Positions 1 through 4,946 of a DNA stretch of 6,254 bases are shown here, in pieces. Both the position numbers and the translations under genes were made by a program. Within the stretch, counting starts at the first letter, position 1; each line of letters opens with the position of its first letter. Location: contig JAKLDX010000071.1 of assembly GCA_022703295.1 (NCBI GenBank), positions 1 to 6,254 of the forward strand, written 5' to 3'. The DNA comes from Candidatus Omnitrophota bacterium. GTDB lineage: Bacteria > Omnitrophota > Gorgyraeia > 2-01-FULL-45-10. The notes beneath the pieces were generated by a model that was given only the letters and a program-made list of their open reading frames with translations, searched no databases and had not been told where the DNA came from.

Positions 1-318
1 CTCGGGCCTTACCCTCTTTATGCCTGTAGCAACTGCGGGAGTCCTGCCGTGCGCGGCCTCCGCGACATCGAAGTTCCAATAATCATAGGCCAGAACAGCG
101 CATCCCACCGGCGCAACAGCTATCGTCCTTTCCCTTATATTGAATTCATCTATTACTTCGCAGACAAGCCTGTGTACTATACCGTGGCCGCACCCTGCGC
201 AATAGTGGTTCTCGGCATCCCGGAGCGACAGCGGCTGGTTAAAAAAGGTCTCCGCCGGTTCAATAACCGGTTTCTTTATTGTGTGGTTCTTCTTTTTTTG
301 CATCTTTTTCTTCTTCAT
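1..318 (-). CDS. korB: 2-oxoacid:ferredoxin oxidoreductase beta subunit (TPP-binding), 3' end cut off by window edge
   Basis: This is the N-terminal 106 residues of the thiamine-diphosphate subunit of a 2-oxoacid:ferredoxin oxidoreductase, which decarboxylates a 2-oxoacid and passes electrons to ferredoxin, forming an acyl-CoA. I translated it by hand from the minus strand; it stays open to position 1. Family hallmarks are YCAGCGHG (residues 39-46, with Cys40 and Cys43), VAPVGCAV (68-75) and HGRTPAVATGIKRVRPE (90-106). The Mg/TPP-binding GDGD region would lie beyond the window. The start is taken at the ATG at 318-316; a second in-frame ATG lies at 303-301, and neither has a strong Shine-Dalgarno site. 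The first 16 residues are very lysine-rich, an extension I do not expect in this family. It follows the alpha gene after a 43-base gap holding a heptamer repeat. Kor (2-oxoglutarate) versus Vor (branched-chain oxoacid) specificity cannot be settled here. Confidence 0.9.
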   Translation of the reverse strand, partial: MKKKKMQKKKNHTIKKPVIEPAETFFNQPLSLRDAENHYCAGCGHGIVHRLVCEVIDEFNIRERTIAVAPVGCAVLAYDYWNFDVAEAAHGRTPAVATGIKRVRPE

Positions 319-326
319 ATTTTTAA

Positions 327-361
327 CTTATATCTTAAAGCTTACGGCTTACGGCTTACAG
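327..361. repeat. heptanucleotide tandem repeat, five CTTAnnn units
   Basis: On the plus strand, five consecutive 7-base units all begin CTTA and keep perfect register. Their last three bases are TAT, AAG, CGG, CGG and CAG. The two central units (341-354) are identical. On the coding (minus) strand this reads nnnTAAG five times, directly after the alpha-subunit stop codon and ending 8 bases before the beta-subunit ATG. Because 7 is not a multiple of 3, the TAA in each unit puts stop codons in all three frames. It resembles in kind the short tandemly repeated heptamers known from some cyanobacteria; no relationship is implied. Confidence 0.8.
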
Positions 362-1411
362 CTAAATAGCCTCTATCTTCTGCAATATTTCTTCGTCCGT
401 CGGAATGCCGCCGCCCATCCTGCCGTGAAAATCCACCTTTGCCTTGCCGTAAACAGCGAGCCTCACATCTTCCACCATCTGCCCTGCGCTCAGCTCTATG
501 ACCAGCACTTTTTTTATTCTTTCGCACGCGTCATTTATCAATTTATCCGGGAACGGCCACAGCGTTATAGGCCTTATGAGGCCGACTTTTAAACCTTTGG
601 AACGGGCTTTAACCATCGCCGACTTAGCTATCCTGGCAACCGAACCATACGCCACTAAAACGATTTCACTGTCCTTCAGGTTAAATGTCTCGGCCCTTAC
701 CTCAGCCTCTTTTATCTTGTTGAATTTGTCCTGCAATTTTTTATTGTGCGCCTCCAGCGCCCCGTCCCCCAGCAACAGAGATCTTATTATGTTCGGCTGC
801 CTGCCCTTGCAACCTGTAAGCGCCCATGGCTTGGCCACTTCGTACTTTTTAACGCTTTCGTTCGTCAATTGCACGGCCTCCATCATCTGCCCCAATAAAC
901 CGTCGGATAAAATAAAGGCGGGATTCCTGTATTTGTCGGCAAGATCGAACGCAAGGCGCGTATATTCCAGCATTTCCTGGACAGATGCAGGCGCCAGCAC
1001 GATCAGCTTGTAATCGCCGTGGCCTCCGCCTTTCACCGCCTGAAAATAGTCCCCCTGGGACGGAGCGATATTCCCCAGCCCCGGGCCGCCTCTTTGGACA
1101 TTGACGATCACGCACGGAAGTTCGCACCCGGCAAGATAAGATATGCCCTCCTGTTTCAGGCTGATGCCCGGGCTCGACGAAGAAGTCATGGCCCTTACGC
1201 CTGCGGCGCTTGCGCCGAATACCATGTTTATAGCGGCAAGTTCGGATTCGGCCTGAATAAACACCTTGCCTGTTTCGTTCATCCGCTTTGCCATGTGCGC
1301 CGTAAGTTCGTTCTGGGGTGTTATCGGATATCCCGCATAGAACGAGCACCCGGCAAGAACTGCGCCTTCGCCACACGCCTCATTTCCGCACATCAGTATC
1401 TTTTGTGCCAT
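362..1411 (-). CDS. vorB: 2-oxoacid:ferredoxin oxidoreductase alpha subunit, VorB/KorA type
   Basis: This 349-residue protein is the pyrimidine-binding alpha subunit of a CoA-dependent 2-oxoacid:ferredoxin oxidoreductase, a cytoplasmic complex that converts a 2-oxoacid to its acyl-CoA while reducing ferredoxin. Family motifs are GYPITPQNEL (27-36), QAESELAAINMVFGA (53-67), the TSSSSPGISLKQEGISY stretch (76-92), RGGPGLG (107-113), GGGHGDY (128-134) and, in the C-terminal domain, RPITLWPFP (280-288). The length fits stand-alone VorB-type alpha subunits (about 350 residues) rather than the longer gamma-alpha fusions. Hence the symbol vorB; korA is an equally fair name, and substrate preference is not visible in the sequence. 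The ATG at 1411-1409 lies 4 bases after the ferredoxin gene stop, with a weak AGGT ribosome site, so the two are translated together. The gene ends in TAG at 364-362. Confidence 0.93.
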   Translation of the reverse strand: MAQKILMCGNEACGEGAVLAGCSFYAGYPITPQNELTAHMAKRMNETGKVFIQAESELAAINMVFGASAAGVRAMTSSSSPGISLKQEGISYLAGCELPCVIVNVQRGGPGLGNIAPSQGDYFQAVKGGGHGDYKLIVLAPASVQEMLEYTRLAFDLADKYRNPAFILSDGLLGQMMEAVQLTNESVKKYEVAKPWALTGCKGRQPNIIRSLLLGDGALEAHNKKLQDKFNKIKEAEVRAETFNLKDSEIVLVAYGSVARIAKSAMVKARSKGLKVGLIRPITLWPFPDKLINDACERIKKVLVIELSAGQMVEDVRLAVYGKAKVDFHGRMGGGIPTDEEILQKIEAI

Positions 1412-1415
1412 ATAT

Positions 1416-1619
1416 TTACCTGTATATGATTATTCCGCGATCCGGGCAGATAAGCGCGCACATGCCGCAGCCGGTGCACTTCCTGCTCGCGCTAAAAACA
1501 GCCGGTTTTATGCCCTTTACGTTCAGCTCCTGCGAGACCTTTATCAGGCCCTGCGGGCAGTTCACGACACATAAGTAGCATCCCTTGCATCTGTCTTTAT
1601 TTATCTTTATTTTAGCCAT
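1416..1619 (-). CDS. korD: 2x[4Fe-4S] ferredoxin subunit (delta) of the 2-oxoacid oxidoreductase
   Basis: This 67-residue protein is a small two-cluster ferredoxin that serves as the electron-transfer delta subunit of the oxidoreductase encoded next to it. Two classical motifs are visible: Cys11, 14, 17 and 21 (CxxCxxCxxxCP) and Cys48, 51, 54 and 58 (CxxCxxCxxxCP), each expected to hold one [4Fe-4S] cluster. There is no signal peptide. It is the first gene of the kor/vor block, with alpha 4 bases downstream, matching the common order delta-alpha-beta(-gamma). The ATG at 1619-1617 is the only plausible start because the first cluster motif begins at residue 11. The nearby GGGAG (1625-1621) lies only 2 bases from the ATG, closer than usual. 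The upstream region is entirely taken up by a palindromic repeat element. Confidence 0.93.
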   Translation of the reverse strand: MAKIKINKDRCKGCYLCVVNCPQGLIKVSQELNVKGIKPAVFSASRKCTGCGMCALICPDRGIIIYR

Positions 1620-1731
1620 TTCTCCCAGTTCACCCTTGCTATTTAAAATTTTCTGCTCTATCGGAATGTGATGGGGCGAGTGGTGAGCAGGTCGTTAAAA
1701 TTTCGAGGCAGCGTACGAGAAATTTTACCGA

Positions 1732-1761
1732 GCGAAATTTTGGCATGGTCCAAAATTTCGC
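1732..1761. repeat. perfect 12-bp inverted repeat with 6-base loop
   Basis: GCGAAATTTTGG at 1732-1743 is followed by the loop CATGGT and its exact reverse complement at 1750-1761. It is the central hairpin of the dispersed repeat element. Neither strand has a T-run after the stem, so it does not look like a standard intrinsic terminator, although it could slow polymerase or protect the dxs mRNA 3' end. A second, looser hairpin lies beside it: AAAATTTC at 1697-1704 against GAAATTTT at 1719-1726. Confidence 0.85.
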
Positions 1762-1772
1762 GTACCTGCGAA

Positions 1773-1790
1773 CCACGAGCCACGAGCCAC
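1773..1790. repeat. CCACGAG heptamer tandem inside the right arm of the element
   Basis: CCACGAG occurs twice in tandem (1773-1779 and 1780-1786), followed by CCAC. The left arm of the palindrome has room for about one unit fewer, so the arms differ by heptamer expansion or loss. Confidence 0.65.
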
Positions 1791-1819
1791 AGCACATTCT
1801 AGTGCCGCCGCAAAAGTTT

Positions 1820-3691
1820 TTAAATAACCTCTCTTATAATTACATCGCAAATGGCGTCGGGTGTCAAGTTATACTTTAAAAATAGCTCGGGGCGTTTGCC
1901 GTGTTCTATGAATTTGTCGGGAAGGCCTATCCTGCGCACTCTTATGCCTTTAATACCGGTCCTCTCAATGAACTCCAGGACGGCCGAACCGAACCCGCCC
2001 TCAAGGACACCATCCTCTATCGTAACTATTTTCTTTACGCTTGAGCATATATTTGCCAGCATGTCTTCATCGATAGGCTTTATGAATCTCGCGTTGACCA
2101 CCGTAGCGTTTATCTTTTTCTTTGAAAGGATATTGGCTATTTCAAGCGATGCCTGCACCATGCTGCCGATAGATATAATCGCTATATCGCTTCCCGTTTT
2201 CAGGATTTCCGCCTTTCCCATCCCTATGGCCTGAGATGGTTCTTTCAGGACCGGGACCGATCCTTTCGGATAACGTATGGCAACGGGCTTGTTTACACTA
2301 ACGGCAAACTCGAGCATCGACTTCAGTTCCTGCGGCGTAGAAGGCGCCATAAAAACAAGGTTGGGTATATGGCGCAGATACGTTATGTCAAAGGCGCCGT
2401 GATGGGTCGGCCCGTCTTCGCCGGCGATACCGGCCCTGTCCAGGCAAAGCACTGCCGGCAAATTCTGCAGGCATACATCGTGTATTATCTGGTCATACCC
2501 TCTCTGTAAGAATGTCGAATATATAGCTATAACGGGCTTAAATCCTCCGCGGGCGAGCCCGGCGGAAAAACCTATCGCGTGTTCTTCGGCTATCCCGACG
2601 TCGAAAAATCTTGTCGGAAAAACCTGCGCGAATTTGTTAAGGCCTGTCCCGTCAAGCATGGCGGCGGTCACGGCCACTATGCGGGGATCTTTTTCGGCAA
2701 GCTCTATGATCTTTTCTCCGAATGCCTCCGTAAAGGTCGCTAACTTTTTCTCGTCGATCTTAATGCCGGTATCCAGATCAAACGGCCCTGTACCGTGAAA
2801 ATCGGCCGGCCTCTCTTCCGCGAATTTATAACCCTTGCCTTTCTTCGTCACAACGTGTATCAATATCGGCTCATTCAAAGGCATGAGGTTCCTGAATGTG
2901 GATACCAGCTGCGCTATATTGTGCCCGTCTATAGGCCCGAAGTACCTGAACCCCATCTCTTCGAAAAGCATTCCCGGCACAAGAAGGTTTTTCAGTCCTT
3001 CTTCGAGTTTCCTCGCGGCCCGGTAAGCGCGAAATCCGAAACGCGGTATCCTCTTCAGCACCCGCTCAACATCAGTGCGTATCTTATTATAGGCGGGGTT
3101 CGTCATTATTCTGTTGAGGTATTTGCTGAGCGCGCCTACACTCGGCGATATGGAGCGTTCATTATCGTTAAGGACTACGACTATATCTTTTCTCTCGTGC
3201 CCGGCATGGTTCAATGCCTCAAAGGCCATACCGCCCGCAAGGGCCGCATCGCCTATTACAGCCACAACTTTATTCCGTCCGCCCTTCAGATCCCGCGCCA
3301 GCACAAGGCCCAGCGCTGTCGATATAGAGGCGGAGCTGTGGCCCGATGTGAAAAGGTCGTATTCCGGGCTTTCGTCTTTATTGGGAAACCCGCTCAATCC
3401 GCCGAGCTGCCTCAGGCTGGAAAAATTCCTGTGCCGCCCCGTGAGCATCTTGTGCGCGTAGGTCTGATGCCCGACGTCCCATACGACCATATCGGTTGGC
3501 GTATTGAAAGTGTAGTGGATCGCTATAGCGAGCTCAACCGCACCGAGGCTGGAAGCAAGATGGCCGCCCGTTTTAGAGACGGTATCAAGCATATCGTTCC
3601 TTATTTCCGCCGCAAGCACCGGCAGCTCTGTGAGCCTGAGCCTCCGGAGATCCGAAGGAAAGCCTATTTTTTCTATTAAACGTTCTGCCAT
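1820..3691 (-). CDS. dxs: 1-deoxy-D-xylulose-5-phosphate synthase
   Basis: This 623-residue enzyme joins pyruvate and glyceraldehyde 3-phosphate, with loss of CO2, to give 1-deoxy-D-xylulose 5-phosphate: the first step of the MEP isoprenoid pathway and a precursor source for thiamine and pyridoxal. It acts in the cytoplasm and needs TPP and Mg. The family layout is complete: GGHLASSLGAVEL (42-54, His44), WDVGHQTYAHK (71-81), the TPP/Mg motif region GDAALAGGMAFEALNHAG (147-164) with LNDN at 174-177, the FDVGIAEEHA catalytic stretch (363-372, Glu369), YSTFLQRGYDQIIHDV (391-406), DRAGIAGEDGPTHHG (418-432) and IRYPKG (472-477). Length is normal for DXS. The Mg motif reads GDA where many homologues have GDG. 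The ATG at 3691-3689 lies 3 bases after the ispA stop, with AGGA six bases upstream. It is the last gene of the block; a palindromic repeat follows. Confidence 0.97.
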   Translation of the reverse strand: MAERLIEKIGFPSDLRRLRLTELPVLAAEIRNDMLDTVSKTGGHLASSLGAVELAIAIHYTFNTPTDMVVWDVGHQTYAHKMLTGRHRNFSSLRQLGGLSGFPNKDESPEYDLFTSGHSSASISTALGLVLARDLKGGRNKVVAVIGDAALAGGMAFEALNHAGHERKDIVVVLNDNERSISPSVGALSKYLNRIMTNPAYNKIRTDVERVLKRIPRFGFRAYRAARKLEEGLKNLLVPGMLFEEMGFRYFGPIDGHNIAQLVSTFRNLMPLNEPILIHVVTKKGKGYKFAEERPADFHGTGPFDLDTGIKIDEKKLATFTEAFGEKIIELAEKDPRIVAVTAAMLDGTGLNKFAQVFPTRFFDVGIAEEHAIGFSAGLARGGFKPVIAIYSTFLQRGYDQIIHDVCLQNLPAVLCLDRAGIAGEDGPTHHGAFDITYLRHIPNLVFMAPSTPQELKSMLEFAVSVNKPVAIRYPKGSVPVLKEPSQAIGMGKAEILKTGSDIAIISIGSMVQASLEIANILSKKKINATVVNARFIKPIDEDMLANICSSVKKIVTIEDGVLEGGFGSAVLEFIERTGIKGIRVRRIGLPDKFIEHGKRPELFLKYNLTPDAICDVIIREVI

Positions 3692-3694
3692 ATG

Positions 3695-4507
3695 TTATCC
3701 TGCCCTGCCCAGCATGTAGCCGGATATTTCTTTAAGCGCATCGGCTTTCCGGCCGAATATCTTTAAAGCGCTTACGGCCTTTTCGGTCAATAGGGCACCC
3801 TCTTTACGCGCCTTCTTCATATCTGGATCTTTCTTGTAGCTTTCGCCGTCTATGATATCATCGATTATCTGGAATGCCTTGCCTGTATAAAGGCCGTATT
3901 TTGCCAGAGCCTTTATATTTTTCTCCCCGGCGCCTGCCGCTATAGCCCCCAATTTTGCGCTAACCTCAAAAAGTTTCGCTGTCTTAAGGTTATTTATGAA
4001 TGCAAGTGTTTTCCTGTCTTTGTTTTTACATTCGAGGTCCAGCGCCTGGCCTCCGACCATCCCGCAGGGACCGGAAGCTTCGGAAAGTTCTCTCACCATG
4101 CGCGAAGCGATGCCAGGCTTAAACTCCTTAGCTATAATATTGAACGCCAATGTCAGAAGCGCGTCGCCGGCAAGTATTGCGAGGCCTTCGCCGAATACTT
4201 TATGGCATGTGGGCTTGCCCCGCCTGCAATCATCATCATCCATTGCCGGCAGGTCATCGTGTATAAGCGAATACGTATGGACAAATTCGACGGCGCATGC
4301 CGCAGGTAAAATATCCGCGCCCTTCCCGCCGCAGGCCACGCACGACTCTATCGCCAGGATCGGCCGTATCCTTTTTCCACCGGAAAACACGCTATACCGC
4401 ATGGCATCACTGACGGCCTTCGAGCATGTCCGGCCCGAGGGCAGGTGCGCGGAAAGCGCTTTATCTATTACTTTCCTTAAACCGGCCAGGTGAACTTCGA
4501 GTTTCAA
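3695..4507 (-). CDS. ispA: Short-chain polyprenyl (farnesyl/geranylgeranyl) diphosphate synthase
   Basis: This 270-residue trans-isoprenyl diphosphate synthase condenses isopentenyl diphosphate with allylic diphosphates in the cytoplasm. Visible motifs are GGKRIRP (43-49), the first aspartate-rich motif DDLPAMD (84-90, the DDxxxxD form), RRGKPTCH (95-102), GGQALDLE (152-159) and the second aspartate-rich motif DDIID (216-220). Tyr79 and Ser80, five and four residues before the first Asp, match E. coli IspA, which favours farnesyl diphosphate; a geranylgeranyl product cannot be excluded. The protein is about 25 residues shorter than usual: the segment after DDIID is compressed and lacks the typical K-TYP stretch. 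The start is TTG at 4507-4505, overlapping the xseB TGA by 4 bases, with AAGG six bases upstream. The next in-frame Met is residue 36, too late for a whole fold. It sits before dxs, so the first MEP enzyme and a prenyl elongation enzyme are co-expressed. Confidence 0.9.
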   Translation of the reverse strand: MKLEVHLAGLRKVIDKALSAHLPSGRTCSKAVSDAMRYSVFSGGKRIRPILAIESCVACGGKGADILPAACAVEFVHTYSLIHDDLPAMDDDDCRRGKPTCHKVFGEGLAILAGDALLTLAFNIIAKEFKPGIASRMVRELSEASGPCGMVGGQALDLECKNKDRKTLAFINNLKTAKLFEVSAKLGAIAAGAGEKNIKALAKYGLYTGKAFQIIDDIIDGESYKKDPDMKKARKEGALLTEKAVSALKIFGRKADALKEISGYMLGRAG

Positions 4508-4794
4508 AACAACCCTTCTTCTTTTGATTTTTTCTTCTTGGCTTCCGGCGGCTTCAGCTCCTCTTCCGCCGCTTTTTCATCAAAGGCCTTCAGCTCCACC
4601 GAACCATCCTCTGATTTCAGCAATATCTCCACTTTCTTCTTGGCAACTTCCAGCTTCTTCGAGCACATTTTGGAAAGCCTTATTCCTTCCTCGTATTTTT
4701 CAAGAGAATCGTCCAGCGAAAGATTGCCGTCCTCCAGGTCATCCACTATTTTCTCTAATTTTTTCAGCGCTTCTTCGAATTTCATCTCAGCCAT
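4504..4794 (-). CDS. xseB: Exodeoxyribonuclease VII small subunit
   Basis: This protein of 96 residues from the chosen start is the small helical subunit of exonuclease VII, several copies of which bind XseA to make the single-strand-specific nuclease. The conserved N-terminal core FEEALKKLEKIVDDLEDGNLSLDDSLEKYEEGIRL is clear, followed by a predicted helix and a charged, lysine- and glutamate-rich tail ending KKKKSKEEGLF. A GTG at 4812-4810 is also in frame, but AGGAGG (4806-4801) lies inside that longer version and six bases before the ATG at 4794-4792, so the ATG is the better start. The tail is somewhat longer than in E. coli XseB (80 residues). The stop overlaps the TTG start of ispA by 4 bases, a sign of translational coupling. 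Unusually, 143 bases separate it from xseA. Confidence 0.93.
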   Translation of the reverse strand: MAEMKFEEALKKLEKIVDDLEDGNLSLDDSLEKYEEGIRLSKMCSKKLEVAKKKVEILLKSEDGSVELKAFDEKAAEEELKPPEAKKKKSKEEGLF

Positions 4795-4800
4795 TACTAT

Positions 4801-4806
4801 CCTCCT
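4801..4806 (-). promoter_or_regulatory. Shine-Dalgarno site of xseB
   Basis: A full-consensus AGGAGG lies on the minus strand six bases before the ATG at 4794. It decides the xseB start against the upstream in-frame GTG at 4812. It is the strongest ribosome site in the window, which would suit the small subunit being needed in excess over XseA (inference). Confidence 0.85.
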
Positions 4807-4816
4807 TGTCACATAC

Positions 4817-4946
4817 TAGCGATTGGGCAATTCTATTAGTAAAATTCGTGTTTTGCGATTTGGCACGCATTAGCTTAGGTTGCGATTGGGCTCACCCAAT
4901 TGCCTAATCGCTAAAGTCCTATCGAGCGCTAAATCGCCTAATCGCT
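4817..4946. repeat. cluster of inverted GCGATT-type motifs between xseA and xseB
   Basis: At least five related copies of GCGATTnGGC occur here. On the plus strand they lie at 4819-4828, 4855-4864 and 4882-4891. On the minus strand they lie within 4897-4912 and 4931-4946. The copy at 4817-4832 pairs with 4898-4913 over 16 bases with one mismatch, giving a long-range stem. A competing short hairpin is formed by 4882-4890 and 4895-4903 around the loop CTCA. The rightmost copy runs into xseA and provides its last two codons and stop. The 143-base spacer otherwise shows no gene, tRNA or T-rich terminator. Confidence 0.75.

Larger units (their letters stand above)
1645..1799. repeat. complete copy of a dispersed palindromic intergenic repeat
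   Basis: This roughly 150-base element fills the gap between dxs and the ferredoxin gene. Terminal inverted arms are GAATGTG (1664-1670) and CACATTC (1793-1799), continuing inward as an imperfect match of GTGGTGAGCAGGT (1680-1692) with ACCTGCGAACCAC (1764-1776). The left part (1645-1717) is also found at 6179-6254, including 16 identical bases ending CGTACG. The inverted symmetry may extend further: TATTTAAAA at 1640-1648 is mirrored by TTTTAAATA at 1818-1826, which overlaps the dxs stop codon, although AT-rich sequence can match by chance. There is no open reading frame of note inside. The form is that of a MITE or REP-like non-coding repeat. Confidence 0.75.

Noticed and set aside
49..592. 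Plus-strand open frames opposite the beta and alpha subunit genes
   Set aside because: The hydrophobic translations come from reading lysine-rich and other codons antisense; the minus strand here encodes clear Kor/Vor motifs.
1732..1761. Intrinsic transcription terminator after dxs
   Set aside because: The 12-bp stem is strong, but its lower half is A/T pairs and no T-run follows on either strand, so I list it only as an inverted repeat.
1620..1819. Small RNA, tRNA or riboswitch gene in the dxs-korD spacer
   Set aside because: I see no cloverleaf or known riboswitch signature such as a TPP box; the sequence is explained by the palindromic repeat. A structured leader role remains possible and is covered in the findings.
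2795..3679. Plus-strand open frame of 294 codons opposite dxs
   Set aside because: It lies wholly antisense to a gene with complete, unmistakable DXS motifs, and its translation shows no recognisable domain; it is a shadow frame.
4795..4812. Longer XseB starting at the GTG at 4812
   Set aside because: That start would place AGGAGG inside the gene; the ATG at 4794 has ideal spacing from it and matches the family N-terminus.
3996..4907. Serine/phenylalanine-rich plus-strand frames opposite ispA and xseB
   Set aside because: Low-complexity translations are the antisense image of lysine/glutamate-rich helices in XseB and of the IspA gene; no ribosome site or domain supports them.
4817..4946. 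CRISPR array
   Set aside because: The motif copies are short, in both orientations and unevenly spaced, with no uniform repeats or spacers and no cas genes.
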